From the NCBI GenBank assembly GCA_963768085.1, contig CAVYGO010000005.1:62001-126000 (forward strand): 64,000 nt of DNA, in the 5' to 3' direction. This document shows positions 1 to 7,175 of the stretch, in pieces. The notes beneath the pieces are model-generated. The model made no database searches and was not told the origin of the DNA. It worked only from the letters and a program-made list of their open reading frames with translations. Positions within the stretch are counted from its first letter, which is position 1, and each line of letters begins with the position of its first letter. The translations under genes were made by a program, and so were the position numbers. This DNA comes from Pukyongia sp963768085. Its GTDB lineage: Bacteria; Bacteroidota; Bacteroidia; Flavobacteriales; Flavobacteriaceae.

Positions 1-22
1 TTAATCCTGTAATTCCTGCTTG

Positions 23-55
23 CCCAATGGAATCTTTTTGTCCTATTCCATCGGG
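23..55. other. Inverted repeat upstream of tdh
   Basis: Two 11-base arms (23-33 and 45-55) are complementary at all but one pair, around an 11-base loop. No T tract follows on either strand in the usual position, so it is not a convincing intrinsic terminator. It may be an mRNA or DNA hairpin, or the tail of a gene lying before the window. Function not known. Confidence 0.3.
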
Positions 56-120
56 GTCAAAAAAAGAATTTAAAATAGCATCTATTCCTTATATCATTTG
101 CAAGTGAAAGGCACGTGGCC

Positions 121-1158
121 ATGAAAATGAAAGCCCTGGTAAAAGCCAAACAGGAACCGGGTATCTGGCTGGAGGATGTTGCGGTGCCGGAAATCGGAAT
201 CAACGATGTCCTGGTCAAGATTCACAAAACGTCTATTTGCGGCACGGATGTGCACATCTACAACTGGGATGCCTGGGCTCAAAAAACGATCCCGGTCCCC
301 ATGCATGTCGGGCACGAGTTTGTCGGCACCGTTGCAGAAATCGGCGCCAACGTTCATGACTTTAAACCCGGCGACATTGTTTCCGGCGAGGGTCACCTCG
401 TCTGTGGACGGTGCCGCAATTGCCTGGCAGGTCGACGACACCTGTGCATGAATACCAGCGGGGTGGGTGTCAACAGGCCCGGTGCGTTTGCCGAGTATCT
501 ATGCATTCCGGTGACCAATGCATGGTACTGCGACCCGGATATTCCCATGGATATTCTCTCGTGTTTCGACCCTCTGGGAAACGCCACCCACACCGCCCTT
601 TCCTTCGATGTCCTCGGAGAAGACGTCCTGATAACCGGTGCCGGTCCCATCGGTTGCCTGGCCGCCGGCATTGCCAGGCACGCCGGAGCACGGCATGTAG
701 TCATCACCGACGTCAACCCCTATCGCCTGGAACTGGCTAAAAAAATGGGGGCAACCCTGACCCTGGACGTACGGCGCCAAAAAATCGAAGATGCGCAGAA
801 AAAACTGGGAATGCGAGAAGGGTTTGATGTCGGCATGGAAATGTCCGGCAACCCCGACGCCCTGCGCTCGATGCTGGCCAACATGTGCCATGGTGCCAAA
901 ATTGCCATGCTGGGTATCCTGCCGCCGGCCACCGCCATCGACTGGGATCTGGTTGTTTTCAACGGTTTGACCCTCAAGGGGATCTACGGCCGTGAAATGT
1001 ATGAAACCTGGTATAAGATGACAGTCATGATTCAGTCGGGTCTGGATATCACACCCGTCATTACCCATCGCTTTCACTTCTCCGAATATGAGAAGGCCTT
1101 TGACATTATGCGCTCCGGCAAGTCCGGCAAAGTGATCTTAAACTGGGTGGAGGATTAG
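121..1158 (+). CDS. tdh: L-threonine 3-dehydrogenase (zinc-dependent MDR family)
   Basis: Oxidises L-threonine to 2-amino-3-ketobutyrate with NAD+ in the cytoplasm. The 345-residue protein has the medium-chain dehydrogenase layout: N-terminal catalytic domain with the SICGTDVHIY zinc-site cysteine and the GHEFVG motif, the structural-zinc lobe CGRCRNCLAGRRHLC, then a Rossmann domain with GAGPIG. The length matches the family (about 340 residues). I chose ATG 121 rather than GTG 115 because AAAGG at about 107-111 is at the right distance and family members begin MKAL-like. The usual partner kbl (glycine C-acetyltransferase) is not downstream; it could lie before base 1. The gene is followed by a repeat element, so it is probably a single gene or the last of an operon. 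Confidence 0.93.
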   Translation: MKMKALVKAKQEPGIWLEDVAVPEIGINDVLVKIHKTSICGTDVHIYNWDAWAQKTIPVPMHVGHEFVGTVAEIGANVHDFKPGDIVSGEGHLVCGRCRNCLAGRRHLCMNTSGVGVNRPGAFAEYLCIPVTNAWYCDPDIPMDILSCFDPLGNATHTALSFDVLGEDVLITGAGPIGCLAAGIARHAGARHVVITDVNPYRLELAKKMGATLTLDVRRQKIEDAQKKLGMREGFDVGMEMSGNPDALRSMLANMCHGAKIAMLGILPPATAIDWDLVVFNGLTLKGIYGREMYETWYKMTVMIQSGLDITPVITHRFHFSEYEKAFDIMRSGKSGKVILNWVED

Positions 1159-1231
1159 TTAAGACCTATATATTTCGTTTACAATTGGACCATATTATTG
1201 GGACAACAACGCTTCACCGGTAATCGACCCA

Positions 1232-1380
1232 GATGCTGGATACTGGATGCTTGTTGGAGCGAAGTGGAAATCCCGACTTTTCGGGGATACTGGATTTACG
1301 AGTATTCTGTCGATTTTATTAATGGAAGAAGAGCGACACCCTATTTCAAGCAACCAGTGACCAGTAACCAGTATCCTGAG
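1232..1380. repeat. Iteron-armed inverted repeat element, copy E1
   Basis: This fills the 322-base gap between tdh and the next gene. The left arm repeats ATACTGGATGC-like units (1232-1250, again near 1287) and the right arm (1351-1380) carries the complement (CCAGTGACCAGTAACCAGTAT). Between them sits a core starting GTATTCTGTCGATTTTATT at 1302 and ending GAGCGACACC at 1340, which recurs in copies at 14.0, 15.4, 17.9 and 45.8 kb. A short open frame through it (1198-1416) has no coding character and is not called as a gene. Confidence 0.6.
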
Positions 1381-1480
1381 AATCCAAATTTCAGCAATGG
1401 TTTACGAGATCTATAGGCTTTTAAAAACGGCAAAATTTCCTATTAAAAATCACATCCAATCGTGAAAGGAGATACGGAAA

Positions 1481-2791
1481 GTGGCCCAAAAACGGTCGAA
1501 CGACCAATCGTCAGTCAATTCAGAGCCCTCCAATAAAACCAATCGTACCTTAAAGATCGTCCAGGAGGCCCTGAGAGAAGTCGAAGAAAAATGTCAGGCT
1601 ATTATCAACAATATCGAAGATGGGTATTACGAAGTCGATCTTGACGGAAATTTCACCTATTTTAATGACGCCATGGCCCTGATCACCGGTTATTCCCGCC
1701 AGGAGTTAATCGGAATGAACAACCGCCAAATTATGGACGAATATCATACCCGGCAGGTCTCTGGTGTTTTTAAAAAAGTCTACCATACCGGTCTGGCAGC
1801 CAAGGCAATAGATTGGGAGTTGATCCGCAAAGACGGCTCGCGGTGCATTATTGAAGTTTCCGTGTCTTTGAAAAAAGATTTAACGTCTCGGCCCATCGGA
1901 TTTTTGGGAATTGCCCGTGATATTACCCACCGCAAAATAATGGAGCAGGCCCTCAAGGAAAGTGAACAAAAATATCGAACCATCATCGAAAATATTGAAG
2001 ACGGTTATTACGAAGTAGACCTTGCCGGAAATTACACATTTTTCAATGACGCCATGGCTCGTATTATCGGTTACAGCCGCAATGAATTGATGGGTATGAA
2101 TAATCGGGAATATATGGATGAGTACAATACCAAGCAGGTTTTTGATGTCTTTAATAAGGTCTATCAAACCGGGCTGGCAATGAAGGCACTGGATTGGAAA
2201 CTGGTTGCAAAAAACGGCTCTACCCGTTTTATTGAAGTATCCGTAACTTTGAAAAAAGATCTGAACTCACAGCCGATTGGATTTATGGGAATTGCCCGTG
2301 ACATCACCGACCGCAAACAATATATGGAAATCCTCGAAGCCAGGGAAAAAGAACTGGAAATAAAAACCAAAAACCTCGAAGAAGTCAACACGACCTTGAA
2401 AGTGTTACTGGAAAGAAGAGATACAGATAAGGCTGCACTTGAGGATACGATAATCGGAAATATTAATGACCTCATTATACCTTATCTGGAGCGGGTCAAG
2501 AAAAGAACATCCGATAAGAAATCGCGTGACTATCTTGCTGCGTTGGAGAATAACCTGGATACCATCACATCTTCTTTCTTCCGCAGGCTGACCACCAAGT
2601 ATGCCAATCTTACGGCAACCGAAATTGAAGTCGCAAACCTGGTTAAAAACGGAAAGAGCATCAAAGAAATTGCGGATTTACTCAGCATTTCCGGCAAGAC
2701 CGTTGAGGTTCACCGAATGAACATTCGAAAGAAAGCGGGAATCGCCAATACCAAAACAAGTCTCAGAGCCCACCTTCTGACCCTCGCGTAG
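1481..2791 (+). CDS. PAS-PAS-LuxR type transcriptional regulator
   Basis: Predicted cytoplasmic sensor-regulator of 436 residues. It has two PAS domains (about residues 35-150 and 160-280) that are near copies of each other: both contain IEDGYYEVDL, an FNDAMA motif and a GIARDITxRK end, so they arose by internal duplication. A coiled-coil linker follows, then a C-terminal LuxR/GerE helix-turn-helix (TATEIEVANLVKNGKSIKEI, KTVEVHRMNIRKKAGI). There is no receiver or kinase domain, so the PAS pair probably senses a ligand or redox state directly. The GTG start at 1481 has AGGAGA seven to eight bases upstream. Targets are unknown; the adjacent genes give no clear hint. Confidence 0.85.
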   Translation: MAQKRSNDQSSVNSEPSNKTNRTLKIVQEALREVEEKCQAIINNIEDGYYEVDLDGNFTYFNDAMALITGYSRQELIGMNNRQIMDEYHTRQVSGVFKKVYHTGLAAKAIDWELIRKDGSRCIIEVSVSLKKDLTSRPIGFLGIARDITHRKIMEQALKESEQKYRTIIENIEDGYYEVDLAGNYTFFNDAMARIIGYSRNELMGMNNREYMDEYNTKQVFDVFNKVYQTGLAMKALDWKLVAKNGSTRFIEVSVTLKKDLNSQPIGFMGIARDITDRKQYMEILEAREKELEIKTKNLEEVNTTLKVLLERRDTDKAALEDTIIGNINDLIIPYLERVKKRTSDKKSRDYLAALENNLDTITSSFFRRLTTKYANLTATEIEVANLVKNGKSIKEIADLLSISGKTVEVHRMNIRKKAGIANTKTSLRAHLLTLA

Positions 2792-3230
2792 TCCCCTAAT
2801 CCAAGATAACCCCAATGTTGCATAATTAACATGGCAAAGGATAGCTAATGGTCCGTAATTGTTAACGATATCATAGTGAAAACAATGATTTGGAAATCTC
2901 TCCATTTATGAATTCGAAGGATGGGATCGATTTTGCCATGTTGTTTACCCTTCGGGAAAGCCGGAGGACTCCAGATCCTGTGTTGTCAGGGGATCGTGGT
3001 AAACTACTATAACTTAGCCCTTGACGCCTGGACTCTGAAGCTCTCCGGCTTTTGGAACGTTAGGGATAACCCAAATCAAATTCTTCTTTTTTTAAAAAAA
3101 TACCCCCTAGAAGTCGTAGGTGTTTTTTACATGATTTATTGGGGTTGACCCTGGTTTAATTCCGCGGTTTACTTTAATTTAGAGGAGAGCGTAAAAATCC
3201 CAATTATCGTAATATGAAAAAGGAGGCATG
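2792..3230. other. Intergenic region, 439 bases, no gene seen
   Basis: No supported gene. A 75-codon open frame at 2921-3148 lacks a ribosome-binding site and contains short GCCGGAG/CTCCGGC-type inverted words (about 2958-2985 versus 3025-3060), similar in style to the other degenerate repeat elements here. A possible weak promoter for the downstream response regulator (TTGACC near 3146, poor -10) ends the region. Confidence 0.4.
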
Positions 3231-3798
3231 ATGAACCAGTTTTTAAAATTAGAAAAGTTAAAGACCTTATTCATAGACGATGATGGCGTAATCCGGGACA
3301 TTATGCAGATGCTTTTTACGAAAACATGGGTGTTTGTTAAAAACTTTTGAAACAGCGGAAGAGGGTCTGCAGGCTCTCGAGAGGGAACGGTTTGATATTA
3401 TCATCAGTGATTTCCAACTACCCGGCATCAATGGGGTGGAATTCTTCAAACGGGTAATGGTTACTCACCCGGACACCATAAAAATTCTCATCTCCGGTTA
3501 TGGAAATGAATGTACCATTTCCGAGGCGTTTGAAATTGGTGTGGATGCGTTCATAAAAAAGCCTTTTTCCCTGACGGCTTTTATAGAAAAGCTATTGCCG
3601 CATGTCGAAAAACGCCATGACCGGAAATCACAGAGCAATGACACGGCTTCAACCGAAACAGAGCCGGAAAACCAAAACCTAGGCCCAAGCCACCGGCAAC
3701 AATATCAATGGCTCACGGATTTCAAATGCAATGCTTGCTATAAATCTTTTATCCTGCCTCCCTCCCAATTCGAAAAAAAAAACGGCATCCAAGGTTAA
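3231..3798 (+). pseudogene. Single-domain response regulator, frameshifted
   Basis: A CheY-like receiver protein broken by one base. From ATG 3231 (AAGGAGG just upstream) the frame reads MNQFLKLEKLKTLFIDDDGV and stops at about 3350; the rest (KTFETAEEGLQAL to the stop at 3796-3798) is in the +1 frame. Removing one A from the AAAA run at 3321-3324 restores a continuous receiver: acidic pocket FIDDD, phospho-acceptor in IIISDFQLPG, and FIKKPF. The C-terminal tail of about 50 residues has a CNAC motif and no output domain. It could be a genuine pseudogene or a sequencing error in a homopolymer. Its stop overlaps the convergent HAD gene by four bases. Confidence 0.75.
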
Positions 3799-4496
3799 TA
3801 GATATCGTCCAACTCAAGCAACTGCTTAAGGTTCGTAATAACAGGCACCGAGGTTTGCACATCCGGCCAGTTACGACGCACGCTATAATGCTTTAGCCAG
3901 ACAGGGTATAAACCAGAGTCTCGTGCGCCACAAATATCGATACGATAGTCATCTCCCACGTAGACCGCCTGCCCGGCCTCAATCTCAAGTTTTTCCAGGC
4001 ACAGACAAAACGGTTCCGCGTCGGGTTTGGGGGCTATATCACCTTCCCCCGCGACAATGATAACCCGAAAGAATTTCTCCAGCTCGGGGAAAAGACTGAT
4101 ACGATGGGTACCAGTGGCTTTTTGTCCCTGGGTGTTGGTAATTAACGCAATTTCATAGCGGGCCCTGAGGGATTCGAGCACTTCCTCAGCCTCGGGGAAA
4201 ACAGTGGTACGGGCTTTTACCGTTTCCCAGTATTCGGCCTCCCACTTTTCTAGCTGTCCTGATTCCGGCGCCAGGCAGTAATAATAATACACCTCACGCC
4301 ACAGTGAATGTCTGGAAAAATCGGATCGCTCATGAAACTCCTTGCGAAGCCGCCGGTAGATCGTCAGAAAATCTTCCCGGACCGTCAGACCGAGATTTGC
4401 AAACAATTGATCCTGAGTCTGTTTTTCAGCGGTGCGAAATCCATCGGCAGAATCCACCAGGGTCTGACCGAAATCGAATATGACTGCTTTGATCAT
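3795..4496 (-). CDS. HAD superfamily hydrolase (subfamily IA)
   Basis: A 233-residue HAD-family phosphatase-type protein, probably cytoplasmic. Motif I is VIFDFGQTLVDS at the N-terminus (nucleophile Asp; the usual general-acid Asp at +2 is Gly, seen in some subfamilies, so phosphatase activity is less certain). Motif II is LITNTQG, motif III the Lys in APKPDAEPF, and motif IV VGDDYRIDICGA. The size and alpha-helical cap between motifs I and II fit subfamily IA (pyrophosphatase PpaX, phosphoglycolate phosphatase and haloacid dehalogenase relatives). The substrate cannot be told from sequence. It converges with the response regulator and is followed upstream by repeats. Confidence 0.8.
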   Translation of the reverse strand: MIKAVIFDFGQTLVDSADGFRTAEKQTQDQLFANLGLTVREDFLTIYRRLRKEFHERSDFSRHSLWREVYYYYCLAPESGQLEKWEAEYWETVKARTTVFPEAEEVLESLRARYEIALITNTQGQKATGTHRISLFPELEKFFRVIIVAGEGDIAPKPDAEPFCLCLEKLEIEAGQAVYVGDDYRIDICGARDSGLYPVWLKHYSVRRNWPDVQTSVPVITNLKQLLELDDIY

Positions 4497-4530
4497 AAGA
4501 AAATGCCTAAAAGTGATGTTCCGTGCAAAT

Positions 4531-4628
4531 TAGTTGACTGAGTTGATTAGGTTAATTGGTTGATTGAGTTGATTGAGTTGATTGGTTGATACAATTAATT
4601 CAATCAGCCATTCAACTGATTCAACCAC
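4531..4628. repeat. Inverted iteron repeat, GTTGATTGA type
   Basis: The left half (4531-4590) is an imperfect array of GTTGATTGA/GTTGATTGG units; the right half (4591-4628) carries the complement (CAATCAG, CAACTGATTCAACCA), so the segment can fold into a long imperfect hairpin. It is the same construction as the other arm pairs here but with a different unit and no visible shared core. Confidence 0.55.
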
Positions 4629-4695
4629 CAAATAGAAGTTTTTTTGTTTACCATCCTCCGATCATCCCCGCTTTTCATGCAATCCAATTTCCGGC

Positions 4696-5042
4696 ATCTG
4701 CCCTCTGATCTCTGCCCTCTGTCATCTGATTTCTGCCCTCGCCCTCTGTCATCTATTTTCTGCCCTCTGCCCTCTGTTATCTGTCATCTGACTTCTGATA
4801 TCTGTCATCTGACTTCTGACTTCTGATTTCCGCCCTCGCCCTCTGTCATCTGTTTTCTGCCCTCTGACTTCTGCCCTCTGTTATCTGTCCTCTGACCTCT
4901 GTCTTCTGCCCCATGCGCTATGCTCTGTGTCCAGACCCTATCACTCCACATCCCACATTCCGCCTTCCGACCTGCTTATTCCGCATTCCCCATTCCGCAT
5001 TCCCCCTTCCCACTTCCGACTTCCAACCTCCGTATTCCCTCC
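4696..5042. repeat. Pyrimidine-rich degenerate tandem repeat tract
   Basis: About 350 bases with strong strand bias: almost only C and T on the plus strand. From 4696 to about 4912 the unit is a shuffled mix of TCTGCCC, TCTGTCA, TCTGACT and TCTGATT; from about 4969 to 5042 it changes to ATTCCGC/ATTCCCC/CTTCCGAC. All reading frames through it give low-complexity peptides only. No gene is supported between 4497 and 5064. Confidence 0.65.
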
Positions 5043-5064
5043 GGGGCGTAGGCCCCTATGGCCC

Positions 5065-5730
5065 CTACGGGCCGGAGGCCGCATTCAAAACCGTTTCATA
5101 AGCGATCCTCTGCAGAAATCTTGCGCGGTCTTCGGCCAGATCCAACCTTATTTTACCTTCAATCTGAAGTGTTGCGGGCAACCCTTCAGGACTGGCGTTG
5201 AATAAAACCGCGTAGAATACACAGGCCGTCAGGTAGGCGCCGCTGGGATTGGCGTGACGATCGTCAATGTGATATAGATTGAGCTCACTGTCCAGAGCCT
5301 GGGACTTCTCCCAGGCCAGCCCCACCGGTGCCAGATCGGCACCAAGCTCAGTGGCAATTTGTCCGTAGGCCTCTGCCATAATCTTCTGGGTCCGGGGAAG
5401 GGATTTGTTCGCCCAGGTCATGTAAAATAAGGTTTTGGCGCCCTGCCGTTTTATCTCTTCATTCAGCCGACGCGCATGGATTTGAAAACAATCCAGGTCC
5501 TCCAGGGGACCGCCGCTACGATCCTGCAGCACTACCCAGTCCCACGGTCGGCTCCGGATCTTCTCCCGGGTTGGCGCATTGTTCCAGTGCCACTGCAGAC
5601 CGGCACCCTCTCCGGTAATCTGGTCTGTACTTAGCCGAATACCTTTGCCGGCGGTATGCGCCAGCTCCACGAGCATCTGAGGCATGTAATGCAGATATGT
5701 GTGGCTGTTTCCAATGAATAGGACATTCAT
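5065..5730 (-). CDS. SGNH/GDSL-like hydrolase
   Basis: A 221-residue protein (231 if translated from an upstream ATG at 5763) resembling SGNH-fold esterases. The N-terminus MNVLFIGNSHT carries the catalytic Ser of block I, and HANPSGAYL near residue 170 looks like block V with the catalytic Asp/His region (DDRHANPSG). WVVLQDRSGG may supply the oxyanion residues. No signal peptide is seen, so a cytoplasmic location is likely. I prefer the inner start (5730) because the beta-strand plus GNSHT normally sits at the N-terminus, though no strong ribosome-binding site precedes either. The C-terminal codons run into the repeat-rich region. Substrate unknown. Confidence 0.65.
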   Translation of the reverse strand: MNVLFIGNSHTYLHYMPQMLVELAHTAGKGIRLSTDQITGEGAGLQWHWNNAPTREKIRSRPWDWVVLQDRSGGPLEDLDCFQIHARRLNEEIKRQGAKTLFYMTWANKSLPRTQKIMAEAYGQIATELGADLAPVGLAWEKSQALDSELNLYHIDDRHANPSGAYLTACVFYAVLFNASPEGLPATLQIEGKIRLDLAEDRARFLQRIAYETVLNAASGP

Positions 5731-5926
5731 TACGATTGGCGGACTCTTTATAATTCTTGGCATATAATTAGCAGGCCGGTTTTCAGACTAAATTTACATG
5801 AATTGGCCGCAAATTGCCAGTCTAAACCGCTTTGATAATGAAATATAGCTAACATATTTACATCACAGTATTTTACGCAATCATCTTTCCGGAATAATTC
5901 CCAAAGCGTGTCCCTAATTTTAAAGC

Positions 5927-5970
5927 TTGACATTTTGGTCATATTAGTCATAATGGTCATAAATGGAGGT
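5927..5970 (+). promoter_or_regulatory. Toxin-antitoxin promoter with iterated GTCATA sites
   Basis: TTGACA at 5927-5932 and CATAAT at 5949-5954 are separated by 16 bases, a good sigma-70-type promoter for the following antitoxin gene. Three GTCATA words (about 5938-5943, 5947-5952 and 5956-5961), roughly nine bases apart, overlap the spacer, -10 and start region; they are candidates for autoregulation by the antitoxin-toxin complex. GGAGGT at 5965-5970 is the ribosome-binding site for ATG 5975. Confidence 0.55.
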
Positions 5971-5974
5971 TGTT

Positions 5975-6256
5975 ATGGAAAAAAGCATTTCAGTAGCGGA
6001 AGCTAAGGCCACACTGTCAGAATGCATCCGGCAAGTGGAATCCGGTTCTCTCATGCTCATTACAAGGCATGGCAAGCCGGTTGCTGCGCTTGTCCGTCCC
6101 GATGATTTGGAACACCTTGAGCGTTTGAGAAAAGCAGGGCCGGAAAGCGGACTTGCCGGCATTGCCGGTGGCTGGGAAAACTCCGGAGAACTGGCGGCAA
6201 TCTTGGAAAGCTCTTCTCGGTATGGGCAACGTGATATTGCGGATCTTGAGCACTGA
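5975..6256 (+). CDS. Antitoxin of type II system, Phd/YefM family
   Basis: A 93-residue antitoxin that should bind its own promoter and neutralise the adjacent PIN-domain toxin. The N-terminal region (EKSISVAEAKATLSECIRQV, then LITRHGKPVAALVRPDDLE) is the standard Phd/YefM DNA-binding fold, followed by a charged, flexible C-terminal tail typical of the toxin-binding part. ATG 5975 is preferred over the in-frame ATG 5963, which lies over the ribosome-binding site GGAGGT. The stop is only four bases before the toxin start, so the pair is translationally linked. Regulation is probably by binding the three GTCATA repeats upstream. Confidence 0.85.
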   Translation: MEKSISVAEAKATLSECIRQVESGSLMLITRHGKPVAALVRPDDLEHLERLRKAGPESGLAGIAGGWENSGELAAILESSSRYGQRDIADLEH

Positions 6257-6260
6257 CGAG

Positions 6261-6686
6261 ATGGCCTTTCTCTTTGATACCGATGCAATTTCAGAACTCT
6301 TACGCCCTCGCCCTGCAATAGCCTACCTAAAATGGCTCATGAAGGTTTCTCGTGAAGAGCAATTTACGAGCGCCGTTGTTATCGGTGAGTTATACAAAGG
6401 CGCCTACCGTTCCCAGGACCGAGATCGACACCTAACCAATATAGAGCAATGCGTTCTTCCTGCTGTCACGGTCCTCCCTTATGACACTGACACTGCGAAA
6501 GTCTTTGGCGAAATCCGTGCTCAGCTTGAAGAAGCCGGAACAGTCCTCCCGGATGCGGATCTTCAGATTGCTGCTACAGCTATATGTTATAATTTGGAAC
6601 TTGTAACTGGAAACATACGCCATTTCAACAGAATCTCTGACTTACAACTCAACACGGTCCTCGCAGATTCACGGAATACCGCTTAA
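6261..6686 (+). CDS. vapC: PIN-domain toxin, VapC family
   Basis: A 141-residue PIN-domain ribonuclease. Acidic active-site residues are visible in the usual order: Asp in FLFDTDAISELL near the N-terminus, Glu in VVIGELYKG, and Asp in PDADLQIAATAI, followed by LVTGNIRHFNRI, the classic VapC C-terminal motif (usually NxxHF). VapC toxins cleave RNA, commonly tRNA or rRNA; the target here is unknown. The start ATG 6261 is close to the antitoxin stop; longer upstream-extended frames overlap the antitoxin and are not credible. Confidence 0.88.
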   Translation: MAFLFDTDAISELLRPRPAIAYLKWLMKVSREEQFTSAVVIGELYKGAYRSQDRDRHLTNIEQCVLPAVTVLPYDTDTAKVFGEIRAQLEEAGTVLPDADLQIAATAICYNLELVTGNIRHFNRISDLQLNTVLADSRNTA

Positions 6687-7175
6687 CTGCCTACCTTCGT
6701 TTTGAATTCCATTCCTGTTTGATCATTTCGCTATTTTTGGTCAGTAAAATATAGGGCGTGTAGTAACACATGCCGCATAGAAAGTAAGGATAAAATATTG
6801 ATTTTTCGGTTGACTTTGTTCAATAATTTTGTTCAAAAAAACGTAGCGGTTATTATGAGGGGCCTATCCAATTTATCCGTTGACGTCAGATTCTATGTTC
6901 CAGTTGCAAACTCATTCCATGCCCCTGTTGAGAAAACAGAGACTCCCTTTTAGCTTATTGCCATACCTGTGTCCTCTGATTTGATATTTTAATATCCGGA
7001 TGGTCTTTATTATCATCATCGGAAGCGATATTTGCTTTGTCGGCCGTCCGCGCAAAAAGAATGCAGAACAGCAATTGAATCAACGCTAAAATATTGTGAT
7101 CGTCAAGTCAAAATCTAATCGAGCAAAAAACGACATGTGAATTTGAAATTCCTGTCACCAAATAAGGAGACCAAA
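6687..7175. other. Intergenic region, 489 bases, no gene seen
   Basis: No open frame with coding character. The stretch is AT-rich with a possible -35-like TTGACT at 6810-6815 but no matching -10. It presumably carries the promoter for the lipase-CHAT gene. I see no RNA gene or repeat family here. Confidence 0.35.

Noticed and set aside
1198..1416. 72-codon open frame after tdh
   Set aside because: It runs through the iteron-armed element E1; no ribosome-binding site and a low-complexity product.
2921..3148. 75-codon open frame before the response regulator
   Set aside because: No family likeness, no ribosome-binding site, contains short inverted words of repeat type.
4696..5042. CRISPR array or VNTR
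   Set aside because: Units are shuffled variants of 7-10 bases with no constant repeat or spacers, and no cas gene is near.
4644..5205. Short open frames in the pyrimidine-rich tract
   Set aside because: The products are Pro/Ser/Leu/Cys low-complexity peptides dictated by the DNA repeat, in more than one frame at once.
5748..5960. 70-codon open frame opposite the toxin-antitoxin promoter
   Set aside because: It covers the promoter and iterated operator, has no recognisable domain and a repetitive start caused by the GTCATA words.
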